Assembly: GCF_000317205.1 (NCBI RefSeq)
Contig: NZ_AJLK01000060.1
Location: 1-55,553 of the forward strand
Source: Fischerella muscicola PCC 7414
GTDB taxonomy: Bacteria; Cyanobacteriota; Cyanobacteriia; Cyanobacteriales; Nostocaceae
Reading direction: 5' to 3'
DNA length: 55,553 bases
The translations under genes were made by a program, and so were the position numbers. Below are positions 18,031-30,778 of this stretch, piece by piece; the stretch's first letter is position 1; each line of letters begins with the position of its first letter. The notes under the pieces are model-generated. The model was not told the DNA's origin and did not search any database. It saw only the letters and a list, made by a program, of their open reading frames with translations.

Positions 18031-18786
18031 CTAATGTTCCTCATGCTCTTCCCCACCATGTCCCTCCATTGCCTCGTGAATATAAGCTCCTGCAAGGGTA
18101 GCAAAAACCAGGGCTTGAATGGCGCTGGTAAACAAACCAAGAGCCATCACCGGCAGAGGAACAAATAGAGGGACTAATAGAACTAGTACCGCCACCACTA
18201 ATTCATCCGCCAATATGTTTCCAAAAAGACGGAAGCTTAGGGAAAGAGGTTTGGTGAAATCTTCTAGAATCGCGATTGGTAATAGAACCGGTGTTGGTTC
18301 GATATACTTTTTAAAGTAACCCAGACCGCGCTTGCTAAAACCAGCGTAAAAGTAAGCTAAAGAAGTCAATAACGCCAGTGCTACTGTCGTATTGATGTCA
18401 TTGGTTGGAGCGGCCAATTCACCAGATGGCAGTTTGATGAGCTTCCAAGGAATTAAAGCGCCCGACCAATTTGATACGAAAATAAACAGAAATAATGTGC
18501 CGATGAAAGGCACCCAAGGACGATACTCTTTCTCACCTAGCTGGTTTTTAGTCAAATCCCGAATAAATTCTAGGGCATATTCCATAAAATTCTGTATGCC
18601 ACTAGGAATTCTTTGGACGTTTCTAGTAGCGGCAATTGAAGCCACTACTAAAATGGCAATCACAAACCAGGAGGTAAGAAAAACTTGTCCATGTAGTTTT
18701 AGATTACCCAATTGCCAGTAGAAATGATGTCCTACTTCTAATTCGGCAAGGGTGAAGGAATTGAAGAAGTTCAGAAAATTGAGCAT
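18031..18786 (-). CDS. atpB: ATP synthase a subunit
   Basis: A 251-residue membrane subunit (atpI in cyanobacterial nomenclature) that forms the proton half-channels with the c-ring. The essential Arg is in [10 protein letters not shown] (near residue 183). The C-terminal channel helix contains [16 protein letters not shown]. The His- and Glu-rich C-terminus [10 protein letters not shown] follows the last helix. It lies 115 bases upstream of the c gene in the operon. Confidence 0.97.
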   Translation of the reverse strand: MLNFLNFFNSFTLAELEVGHHFYWQLGNLKLHGQVFLTSWFVIAILVVASIAATRNVQRIPSGIQNFMEYALEFIRDLTKNQLGEKEYRPWVPFIGTLFLFIFVSNWSGALIPWKLIKLPSGELAAPTNDINTTVALALLTSLAYFYAGFSKRGLGYFKKYIEPTPVLLPIAILEDFTKPLSLSFRLFGNILADELVVAVLVLLVPLFVPLPVMALGLFTSAIQALVFATLAGAYIHEAMEGHGGEEHEEH

Positions 18787-18884
18787 TTTCTTCCCAAATC
18801 AACTAATTCTCCAATGTTAAGCTGGAGAACAGAAACTAGAAGCCTGGTGTGGATTTACTGAAGGCAAACTCACATTGAGCCTTT

Positions 18885-19343
18885 TTAAGGTTTTGGAATA
18901 TTTGGCAAGCCAGAGATAAAAGCTTCTCTAACTACATAAAAGATGAGCGTGGCTTTATATGTCAGAAATCCCAAAAATATGGGCATGATTTGCAGTTCAT
19001 TCCACCGGGATGCCAGCAGAATTATCACTACTAACAGGGCAAACCGATTTTTATTCAGCTGCCGCTTTTGTGGGCCTAAGCGCTCAACATCTTTTGCCAA
19101 CATCCTCATGTAAAGCATACCCGTAAATGCCCCAAGAAGATAATTGAGGGCAATATTTAGGGAATAAAAAATCCACACAGAGATAAAAACAATCCCCGTC
19201 AAGACAAGCGTGATTAGCAAAAACTCTTGATAGAGTTTATAAAACTCTTGCATAGAGTTTACTGGTTCTGTGTCCTCAAAACCAGGCATTGAATCTTGTC
19301 GTGTTGTCGGTGTGGGATCAGTTGATTGATCAGACAAGCTCAC
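18885..19343 (-). CDS. atpI: ATP synthase AtpI-like protein
   Basis: A 152-residue protein at the head of the operon (atp1 in cyanobacterial nomenclature). Four hydrophobic segments are visible between about residues 40 and 145. The N-terminal 30 residues are polar and Thr/Pro-rich. Family members assist c-ring assembly or ion supply to the complex and are not stoichiometric subunits. The operon promoter should lie in 19344-19522. Confidence 0.85.
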   Translation of the reverse strand: MSLSDQSTDPTPTTRQDSMPGFEDTEPVNSMQEFYKLYQEFLLITLVLTGIVFISVWIFYSLNIALNYLLGAFTGMLYMRMLAKDVERLGPQKRQLNKNRFALLVVIILLASRWNELQIMPIFLGFLTYKATLIFYVVREAFISGLPNIPKP

Positions 19344-19522
19344 GGGACTTGAAACCAGTACAGCTAATTATGTTGACTGCACATTCAGCCAGCTAAATCA
19401 TATCACGATCAGGTAACAATACTTTAGAAAAAAACAATTAACTTAGTCATTTGTTTAGTTGTTGGTTGTTGGTTGTTAACTGTTCCAAACAACAAACAAC
19501 AATCATCACCTCTAGATATTGT

Positions 19523-20713
19523 TCAGGTTGGTGTTAGCATGAGCAATTGGTCTTTTAGGAGCGATCGCACTTGCTTTAAATCTAGCTGCACAACAACATC
19601 ATCCCGCAAAATTTCTGCTACTGTTTTCTTCCCCTCACAGGCTTGCAGAAATTTTAATTCGGATTCCGATAAGTGTACGATTTGGTAGTCGTAATTGAAT
19701 ACACACTGGCTCGGAAACCCATCTATACAGGGATTACGCTCAGCAATTGCTGCCATTAAAGAATCATCATTTGACCAGTCGGCTTTGGTGATGGGTAGAC
19801 GACCAAGAAAAAATTCGTAGTGGGTGACTTCTGGGTCTAGCAATTCTATGAGACGGTAACGTTGGCGATCGCTCAATTCACCTGCCCTGACCATCAATTC
19901 CGGTGCTTTGCCCAAAAGTCGCTCCAATTGCCAGAAACCAGGATTTGAGAAGCCGATAAACTCTAATCCGGAAGCGTCGATGAGTTCAAACAGCGTGTCT
20001 ATATTGTAATCAATTTCTTGAGGATGGACATACATGTCAGCAAAGCATTCATCTCGCTGATTTTCCAAAGACCAACGCTCTCTTTCTCGCTTGACAATTC
20101 TGTTGTTTTCTGGTAGACAGGCAAATATCTGTCGCCCTACTTGGACACCATCACGATAGTCACCGCGTTTTTCACCTTGAATCAGGGCGATCGCTTTTTG
20201 CATGAGTTGAATTTCCCAGCGTCCTAGTTCCCCGTACACAAAAATATGCATTAAGCCGCCTGGAGCTAGTTTACTCGCCAAGGCTTGAATACCGCGAATC
20301 GGGTCGCCCAAGTGATGCAGTACACCCACACAGTTAATTAAATCAAACTCACCCGAAAGCTGTGCCACATCGTAAAGACTGAGGTGATGGAACTCGACAC
20401 GATTCGCTCCTGAGCGTTTGCAGCGTTCTCTGGCGACATCCAAAGCACCAGCACTCAGATCAATCCCGACTACAGAAGCATGAGGATTGAGGTGAACTAA
20501 ATACTCTGTTCCTACTCCTGTACCACAACCAGCATCTAAAATGCGGATGTCTTGCCTTTTGGGTTTTTGCCCAGTGCAGAAATTATAAGCGGCTAGCCAA
20601 TTCCAGCGCCAGTTGTAGCCAGGAGGTGGCTCATCCAGCAACGGTTCTGGTGGAAAAGGATAGGTATCGTAGAGTTTCGCGACAGCAGTACTAACAGTTT
20701 GGGAATCGGACAT
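19523..20713 (-). CDS. Class I SAM-dependent methyltransferase with C-terminal extra domain
   Basis: A 396-residue methyltransferase. The SAM-binding motif ILDAGCGTGVGTEYL is near residues 58-72, followed by the acidic strand-2 end VVGIDLSAGAL and motif IV-like INCVGVLHHLGDP. This is the Methyltransf_11/25 type acting on small molecules, lipids or proteins; the substrate is not readable. The last 60 or so residues (VHLSESELKFLQACEGKKTV to the end) look like a small winged-helix or PqqD-like domain, as seen in a subset of cyanobacterial methyltransferases. The gene lies alone between the atp and apc operons. Confidence 0.8.
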   Translation of the reverse strand: MSDSQTVSTAVAKLYDTYPFPPEPLLDEPPPGYNWRWNWLAAYNFCTGQKPKRQDIRILDAGCGTGVGTEYLVHLNPHASVVGIDLSAGALDVARERCKRSGANRVEFHHLSLYDVAQLSGEFDLINCVGVLHHLGDPIRGIQALASKLAPGGLMHIFVYGELGRWEIQLMQKAIALIQGEKRGDYRDGVQVGRQIFACLPENNRIVKRERERWSLENQRDECFADMYVHPQEIDYNIDTLFELIDASGLEFIGFSNPGFWQLERLLGKAPELMVRAGELSDRQRYRLIELLDPEVTHYEFFLGRLPITKADWSNDDSLMAAIAERNPCIDGFPSQCVFNYDYQIVHLSESELKFLQACEGKKTVAEILRDDVVVQLDLKQVRSLLKDQLLMLTPT

Positions 20714-24708
<3,995 letters not shown>

Positions 24709-24830
24709 ATCAGTGACCAGTGAAGAGTTATCAGTGAACAGGCGTATGCTGGGGATTAGCGCCATAAACCCTTTCTACCAATTGGTCAGTGTTCTTTACT
24801 GATAACTGATAACTGATAACTGTCAAACTT
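24709..24830. repeat. Short tandem repeats downstream of apcE
   Basis: CAGTGACCAGTGAAGAGTTA, then several TGATAACTGATAACTG copies. This is the usual degenerate heptamer type. Confidence 0.7.
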
Positions 24831-25209
24831 TACCCTTTTGCCCGCTTAAAAAAACTGAGCATGTTAAGAGGGAGAATCAGGGGAAAATTTTCTCTCCTGA
24901 TTCTTCTTCTCAATCTTTCGTAACATTGTTTTCAGATTGTAATTATGGAAGCAAACATGAAAAAGAATGTTACAAACTGTTAAAAGCAGTCATAATTGCT
25001 CAGCATAATGCCCGAAAATAATTCCGGAAGGTAGCTGAGTTACAAAGCTTGTGTAATTGCCATTACTCAGGCAGTCTCAAAACATAATAGCTTCAGTAGT
25101 TATTTGACTGTTGAATCTAGAGGACGAAAAAACAAAGCTACTATCAAACCGTAAAGTCGCACCAGTGTAATCTAAATTCTGGTTTCATTAGTACTGGAGG
25201 AATCCATTA
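24831..25209 (+). promoter_or_regulatory. Leader and presumed promoter region of apcA
   Basis: A roughly 380-base gene-free stretch between apcE and apcA. A hairpin AGAATCAGG/CCTGATTCT (24873-24904) may attenuate transcripts leaving apcE. The rest is an AT-rich leader that probably holds separate strong apcA promoters, as in other apc clusters. GGAGG lies 8 bases before the apcA ATG. Confidence 0.6.
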
Positions 25210-25695
25210 ATGAGTATCGTCACGAAAGCGATCGTGAATGCAGATGCAGAAGCCCGCTACCTCAGCCCCGGCGAACTGGATCGGATCAAGAGCTTTGTTA
25301 CCAGCGGTGAGCGCCGTCTGCGTATTGCTCAAGTTTTGACCGACAACCGCGAGCGGATTGTTAAGCAAGCTGGTGATCAGCTGTTCCAAAAACGCCCTGA
25401 CGTTGTATCTCCTGGTGGCAATGCTTACGGTCAAGAAATGACCGCTACCTGCTTGCGTGACCTGGATTACTACCTCCGCCTCATCACCTACGGTGTGGTT
25501 TCTGGTGATGTTACCCCCATCGAAGAAATCGGCGTTGTAGGCGTTCGTGAAATGTACAAATCTCTCGGAACTCCTATCGATGCTGTTGCAAGTGGTGTAA
25601 ACGCAATGAAGAACGTTGCTGCTTCTTTGTTGTCTGGTGAAGACGCTGCTGAAGCTGGCGCTTACTTCGATTACCTCGTTGGTGCTATGTCGTAG
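25210..25695 (+). CDS. apcA: Allophycocyanin alpha subunit
   Basis: A 161-residue phycobiliprotein of the core cylinders. The phycocyanobilin-attachment Cys81 is in [14 protein letters not shown]. The start [20 protein letters not shown] is typical. Codon use is strongly biased toward C-ending codons, as expected for one of the most abundant proteins of the cell. A GGAGG ribosome-binding site is well placed. apcB follows after 65 bases. Confidence 0.99.
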   Translation: MSIVTKAIVNADAEARYLSPGELDRIKSFVTSGERRLRIAQVLTDNRERIVKQAGDQLFQKRPDVVSPGGNAYGQEMTATCLRDLDYYLRLITYGVVSGDVTPIEEIGVVGVREMYKSLGTPIDAVASGVNAMKNVAASLLSGEDAAEAGAYFDYLVGAMS

Positions 25696-25760
25696 GTGAA
25701 GCTGTTTCTCCTTTGGAAACAGAAGTATTGCAATACGGTTGGAAATAAGGAAATAACAAC

Positions 25761-26246
25761 ATGCAAGACGCAATTACCGCTGTAATTAACTCTTCGGACG
25801 TTCAAGGTAAGTACCTCGATACCGGAGCCCTCGAGAAGCTTAAGAGCTACTTCTCAACTGGCGAACTGCGCGTACGTGCTGCTACCACCATCGCTGCTAA
25901 CGCTGCTGCGATCGTGAAAGAAGCTGTAGCGAAGTCCTTGTTGTACTCTGACATTACCCGTCCTGGCGGTAACATGTACACCACCCGCCGTTATGCAGCT
26001 TGTATCCGTGACTTGGATTACTACCTGCGCTACGCTACCTACGCTATGTTGGCTGGCGACCCCTCCATCCTCGACGAGCGTGTATTGAACGGCTTGAAAG
26101 AAACCTACAACTCCCTAGGTGTGCCCATTGGTGCTACCGTACAAGCTATCCAAGCTATGAAGGAAGTAACCGCTAGCTTGGTTGGTCCAGACGCTGGCAA
26201 AGAAATGGGTGTTTACTTAGACTATATCTGCTCTGGCTTGAGCTAG
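25761..26246 (+). CDS. apcB: Allophycocyanin beta subunit
   Basis: A 161-residue beta subunit. Cys81 (in [18 protein letters not shown]) binds phycocyanobilin. Asn71 in GGNMY is the residue N-methylated in phycobiliprotein beta subunits. It pairs with ApcA to form the allophycocyanin monomer. Codon use is as biased as in apcA. A structured 226-base spacer separates it from apcC. Confidence 0.99.
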   Translation: MQDAITAVINSSDVQGKYLDTGALEKLKSYFSTGELRVRAATTIAANAAAIVKEAVAKSLLYSDITRPGGNMYTTRRYAACIRDLDYYLRYATYAMLAGDPSILDERVLNGLKETYNSLGVPIGATVQAIQAMKEVTASLVGPDAGKEMGVYLDYICSGLS

Positions 26247-26289
26247 GAGCTAGTTTGCGCTTAATAATTTAGGTGCAACTTAAGTGAAG

Positions 26290-26392
26290 GTCTGGAAATC
26301 GATCATGAGTGCTAGGGCGTTTTATTGCTTATCAAGCTAAATTAATGAATGATGAGTATTAACGATCTGGTATTGATGGTTGATTTCCAGAC
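26290..26392 (+). promoter_or_regulatory. Stem-loop between apcB and apcC
   Basis: GTCTGGAAATCGATCA (26290-26305) pairs with TGGTTGATTTCCAGAC (26377-26392), with a few wobble or mismatched pairs across a 71-base loop. It sits where a partial stop or processing point would lower apcC output relative to apcAB. No T-run follows directly. Confidence 0.55.
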
Positions 26393-26472
26393 TTGGAGTG
26401 AATAAAGATAGTTTTGCACTCAGAATTTTGAAATAAAAAAGTTTTCACCTTCGCCACTGGAGATTTAAGACT

Positions 26473-26676
26473 ATGAGGATGTTTAAAATTACTGCTTGTG
26501 TTCCTAGCCAAACTAGAATTCGTACTCAGCGGGAATTGCAAAATACTTTCTTCACTAAATTAGTTCCCTATGACAACTGGTTCCGTGAGCAGCAACGTAT
26601 TCAAAAAATGGGTGGTAAAATCGTTAAAGTAGAATTAGCTACTGGCAAGCAAGGAACAAATACTGGTTTAGCTTAA
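26473..26676 (+). CDS. apcC: Phycobilisome core linker ApcC (LC 7.8)
   Basis: A 67-residue small core linker of the CpcD-like fold. The start MRMFKITACVPSQTRIRTQR and the end KIVKVELATGKQGTNTGLA are characteristic. It caps and stabilises allophycocyanin trimers at cylinder ends. It is the last gene of the cluster and is followed by a clear terminator. Confidence 0.98.
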   Translation: MRMFKITACVPSQTRIRTQRELQNTFFTKLVPYDNWFREQQRIQKMGGKIVKVELATGKQGTNTGLA

Positions 26677-26720
26677 TTTAATTCCTAATTGACCAAACTA
26701 TTGATTGTAGGGAGTTGTGA

Positions 26721-26746
26721 AGAGGTCAGATAGACCTCTTTTTTGT
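26721..26746 (+). terminator. Rho-independent terminator of the apc operon
   Basis: AGAGGTC and GACCTCT form a perfect stem with a 5-base loop, followed by a T-run. Confidence 0.9.
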
Positions 26747-26749
26747 TTT

Positions 26750-26859
26750 GCTAGTGGTCTGCAACCTAACTTTGAGAGGTTAAATAAAAAACCGCACCAG
26801 ACGCAGAGACAGCAGAGGAAAAGAAAGAGAAAGAGAAAGAGAGGATCAAGACCACTAGC
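26750..26859. repeat. Short segment with 11-base terminal inverted repeats
   Basis: GCTAGTGGTCT (26750-26760) and AGACCACTAGC (26849-26859) are perfect inverted copies. They enclose a purine-rich tract of AAAGAG hexamer copies. The right arm overlaps the stop codon of the minus-strand fusion gene. It may be a repeat insertion or a shared transcription end for the convergent genes. Confidence 0.55.
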
Positions 26860-29800
26860 GTAGATAGGACGAAATACAGGTTGGGGTTGTTTTGGTTTGC
26901 AATTCTTCTATTTTCAATCCTTCTGTGGAAGGCGGATCATTCAATCGCCGATTCATGTTTACATTGGGGGTTTCAGAAGTTAAGTAGAGGATGCCCTTGT
27001 AAATCAATTTATGAAGCCAATCTTGATTAATTGCCGTTGCATAGGCTGCCCATTTAGGCTGGCATTTATTGATATCTTGCAACAGACGGTACATTTGTTC
27101 ACTGATGGGGTAAGTAGTGAAATAGGGGTTATTCGGAGAGAATAACTCGATTTGACGCTCTCCTGTTCTGGGGTTAGTCTCCAGTCTGAATCGCAAATCA
27201 GGAGACAGCGCCAGAAAGTAATCATCAATCTGTTGTTCTTCTAATAACTGCCGTTGGCGGAAATACTCCTGCACTTGCTGGTGAATTGGCTGATTGGGAT
27301 TGTGGATTGTGCGGCTGTAATAGGAGCCTTTATGAGTAGCACCAACCTGACAGATGAGGATATAACCAAAGTTAACTGCCTTTAAACCCGTGCTATGGAA
27401 ATTCTCCAGCCACTGGTCTAACTTAATGTTGTATTCCTCCAACGTCTGATTAAAAGCCGTGTGGCAGTGGGGAACTGAGAAAAGAATGTCATTGCGATCG
27501 GCAGTATTCAGTACCAATTTGTGGGCTGGTTCTCCTTGCCACCACTGTTCTAGTTTAGATTCATATTCTTGGAGATTCACTAAGTCTGTAACAATAAACA
27601 GCCTACCTTGAGGTGCAAGTTTGTTTGCACTCTCAGTAATAATTCGAGCCAAAATTTCTTCACCACCCATACCCCCATCGCGAAAGCAACATTCCTGACT
27701 TGGGCTAGGAACAAAGGGGGGATTGACCAGAATTGTATCGAAATAACCTCCGGTTGGTTCGTAAAGATTTCCTAGATAAAAGTTGATATTATATATCCCA
27801 TTCAGTTGAGCATTAAATCGGGCAAAGCGAATTGCCCGTGGGTTAATATCAACTCCGATAACTTCTTGGGCATAACGACTTGCCACTAAGCTTTGAATCC
27901 CACTGCCACAACAGAGATCCAAAACTCGATTGGCTGGATATTGGGGAGCTGTGTAAACCAATCCCATGCTGTCCATACCTACGTACATGACAACATCTTC
28001 ATCAAAGTGATCTTCTGCCAGTATCATGTAGCGATGATCCGTAGCCACATACAGTCCCGCAACGGCAAATAAATCGACTTGTGAAGCCCAATCTTGATCA
28101 CGCTGAATTAACATGCCCAAGCTACATAAAGTTGAGAATAACTCATTCCCAAAAATTTCTTGTAGTCTGGATTTTGTCAATGCACACCGCAGTAAAAACA
28201 GACGAATTAGGTCTCCTAGTATGGATTGGGGTAGACGGTAGCGATCATAGTAGTGTAAATATGTCGGCTCAATTTGTTGCTGCGAAGAAACACCCAACAA
28301 ATTGCAAATATTAGCTTCGTTATAGCCCGTTTGATGTAAAAATTCATACAATTTGCCTAGAATGCGTCGGGCAGAGAAGTTTTCATTTTCAAAAGGTGCA
28401 AAGGTTTGGTCTGAGGCTGAGGGTAATGGGGAATCTTGAGGTAATGGTTTAACGTAGGAGTACGCAGATTCTAATCTGTAGATACCGAGTTGTTGCTTTG
28501 CCCATTCAATGCGTTGGGTAAATTCAAAGTGAGTCAAACGCAAATCGATTCGCATTTGTTCTAGCCAACTCTCGGGCGCATTGAAAACAGCTAGCAACAG
28601 CTTGACTTCCTCAAAGGTGTAGGTTGAGGGTGGTACTTGCTGCTTGAGATCGACTAAAGTAGATTTACCTAAAGGATTTAGTAATAAAATTACATCGCTG
28701 GAAAGCTTTGTCTGGAAGGAACCGTAAAAAGGTGTCTCAGGGAAGAGCAAACTTGTTTCTTTATATTGAGCGCCCTTAGCAGAGAGTACTTGTAATTCTT
28801 CTGGAGACCAAGGACAGCCATCGGTTTGGCCGAAGAATAATGCCCGATCAAGCTTTGCCATTAAATCAGTGACATCGGGGACACCTAGAGGAAGTCCATG
28901 GGGAAGCACAACATCACCAACTTTTGCCAAGTGATCCTCGTAACTACGAATGGGAACACGACGTTTGCAGATCCAGAAGTTTTCTAGCGCTAAATAATCA
29001 ATATCTGTTCCTAAGAATGTAGCGATCGCCTCCAAGGGCGTTTCCACAATAGGTTGTCCTGCAACATTAAAGCTTGTATTAAGTAATACAGGTGTTCCCT
29101 GTCGTTCTTCCACTAATTTGTAGCATAGTCGATAAAAGTATGGGTTGTCCTGCTCTGTCACTGTTTGCACTCGTCCTGTCCCATCCACATGAGTCACGGC
29201 TGGGATCTGCTCGTGAAACTCGGGCTTAATCGGCGATACGAGCAGCATAAAAGGTGCAGCCACATTTTGTTCAAATACCTGGGAAACGGCTTCTAGAGGA
29301 ATGACAGGTGCAAAGGGACGAAATGCCTCACGGAATTTTACCCTCATATTCAAAATATCTTTCATGCGTTTGAAAGTGGGGTCAGCCATAATCGACCGAT
29401 GTCCCAATGCTCGCGGCCCATACTCTGCACCTCCTTCAAAGCGAGCCACAATACTGCCTTGTGCCAGCACTTGAGCGCTACGAGCAATCATCTCATCTGG
29501 GGTTAACTCCTCAACTTCAATAGAGTCTTGGAAGTGCCGAATAGCTTGACAGACTTGATCAAAGTCATAACGACGGCCAAGGGTTGCTTGAGTTAAGGGT
29601 ACTCGCTTCTGTCCAGCGCTGATCGTGTTGTATGCCCATAAGGCACAACCAGCAGCAATCCCACTATCACCTGCTGCTGGAAAGATAAAGATATCATCTA
29701 GTTGGAGTTGCCGTAATAATTCGTAGTTAGCAACAGAGTTCAAGCCCACACCACCAGCAATACAGAGTTTTCGCAGTCCTGTGCGCTTAATTGCTAAATT

Positions 29801-30643
29801 GACAATATGCAACAATGCTTGTTCTAGTTCTTTCTGCACCTTATATGCTAGGTCAACCAGATAGGGGCGGAGATAAGGTTTGCCTTCTCCTGTGTCATAG
29901 CGTTTTTCCAGTGCAGCAACTTCCAAAAAGATATCGTAGGCAGAAATTTTCAGGCTAAAAGATTCTTCGGTTGTCTGAATCCAGCGATGCCAGTTCGGTT
30001 GTTCTCCTCCAAAAGGAGCCAAACCCATAAGTTTTCCTGCTTCCGCGTGCTGAATCTGATTACCAACTTGGGTGACAAAGCCAGCTTTACGTGTGATGTA
30101 CTCATAAACAAAACCGAGGGTTGAGAGTTGAGCCAAGTGAGCCGCAACTGTCTCATTATGCAGCGTTGTAATTGTCTGTCCCCGTCCCTCGTATAGAGTA
30201 TAAGATTCAGTGCAATGAGCAGGGGTAGTACTGCCTGAAGCATCCACTACCAAGATCAGGGCTTGATCGAATCCAGAAGGCCAGTAAGCTGAGTAAGCAT
30301 GAGCCAAGTGGTGACTGGGAATTCGTATGACTTTATCTACGATTTCAGCAGGCAACACCCGGCGGAGAATGTCAGGCGCGCAATCGTGACCAGGCATATT
30401 TGCGGTAATTGTTGCCAGATCACTCAGGGTAATGTTGCAAGCATCCAAACAGTAACGCATTGCTTCCGCCGGAATTTGCATTTGTGCAGCCACACCAGGA
30501 GCATGGAGCATGTATCCAGGACTATATTTGTGGCGATCGAGCCTTTCTTGCTCAATTGCGACCACAATTTCACCATCTTTCGCGATCGCGACTGATCGCT
30601 CATGTCCTAAATTAATTCCCATATGGTATTGGTATTGTGTCAT
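26855..30643 (-). CDS. Carbamoyltransferase-methyltransferase fusion protein
   Basis: A 1262-residue two-enzyme protein. Residues 1 to about 345 match the Kae1-like half of NodU/CmcH/TobZ O-carbamoyltransferases: GINLGHERSVAI, the metal/ATP HHLAHAYSAYW at about 111-121, VVDASGS, AGGVGLNS and GDSGIAAG. Residues about 360-560 are the matching C-terminal half: FEGGAEYGPRALGHRSI, FRPFAPV, LNTSFNVAGQPI. Residues about 575-760 are unassigned. Residues about 790-1110 form a class I methyltransferase with a helical lead-in, SAM motif VLDLCCGSGIQS at 907-918 and catalytic NPPF at 974-977, recalling the DUF7059-linked and HemK/N6-adenine type. A tail (about 1135-1222) may be a small winged domain. The substrate is unknown; carbamoylation followed by methylation of one metabolite is an inference. 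No biosynthetic partners flank it. Confidence 0.85.
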   Translation of the reverse strand: MTQYQYHMGINLGHERSVAIAKDGEIVVAIEQERLDRHKYSPGYMLHAPGVAAQMQIPAEAMRYCLDACNITLSDLATITANMPGHDCAPDILRRVLPAEIVDKVIRIPSHHLAHAYSAYWPSGFDQALILVVDASGSTTPAHCTESYTLYEGRGQTITTLHNETVAAHLAQLSTLGFVYEYITRKAGFVTQVGNQIQHAEAGKLMGLAPFGGEQPNWHRWIQTTEESFSLKISAYDIFLEVAALEKRYDTGEGKPYLRPYLVDLAYKVQKELEQALLHIVNLAIKRTGLRKLCIAGGVGLNSVANYELLRQLQLDDIFIFPAAGDSGIAAGCALWAYNTISAGQKRVPLTQATLGRRYDFDQVCQAIRHFQDSIEVEELTPDEMIARSAQVLAQGSIVARFEGGAEYGPRALGHRSIMADPTFKRMKDILNMRVKFREAFRPFAPVIPLEAVSQVFEQNVAAPFMLLVSPIKPEFHEQIPAVTHVDGTGRVQTVTEQDNPYFYRLCYKLVEERQGTPVLLNTSFNVAGQPIVETPLEAIATFLGTDIDYLALENFWICKRRVPIRSYEDHLAKVGDVVLPHGLPLGVPDVTDLMAKLDRALFFGQTDGCPWSPEELQVLSAKGAQYKETSLLFPETPFYGSFQTKLSSDVILLLNPLGKSTLVDLKQQVPPSTYTFEEVKLLLAVFNAPESWLEQMRIDLRLTHFEFTQRIEWAKQQLGIYRLESAYSYVKPLPQDSPLPSASDQTFAPFENENFSARRILGKLYEFLHQTGYNEANICNLLGVSSQQQIEPTYLHYYDRYRLPQSILGDLIRLFLLRCALTKSRLQEIFGNELFSTLCSLGMLIQRDQDWASQVDLFAVAGLYVATDHRYMILAEDHFDEDVVMYVGMDSMGLVYTAPQYPANRVLDLCCGSGIQSLVASRYAQEVIGVDINPRAIRFARFNAQLNGIYNINFYLGNLYEPTGGYFDTILVNPPFVPSPSQECCFRDGGMGGEEILARIITESANKLAPQGRLFIVTDLVNLQEYESKLEQWWQGEPAHKLVLNTADRNDILFSVPHCHTAFNQTLEEYNIKLDQWLENFHSTGLKAVNFGYILICQVGATHKGSYYSRTIHNPNQPIHQQVQEYFRQRQLLEEQQIDDYFLALSPDLRFRLETNPRTGERQIELFSPNNPYFTTYPISEQMYRLLQDINKCQPKWAAYATAINQDWLHKLIYKGILYLTSETPNVNMNRRLNDPPSTEGLKIEELQTKTTPTCISSYLR

Positions 30644-30778
30644 TGCTTTACTTCCTCACTCAAGAACCATCACTCAATCGGATATTTCTGCCAAAACATT
30701 TCCAGCAAAAGATTTCTATCGGACTACCATTACAAGTAGAGTTAATAGTTTTAATTGACCCTATGTCAAAATCAGGTT

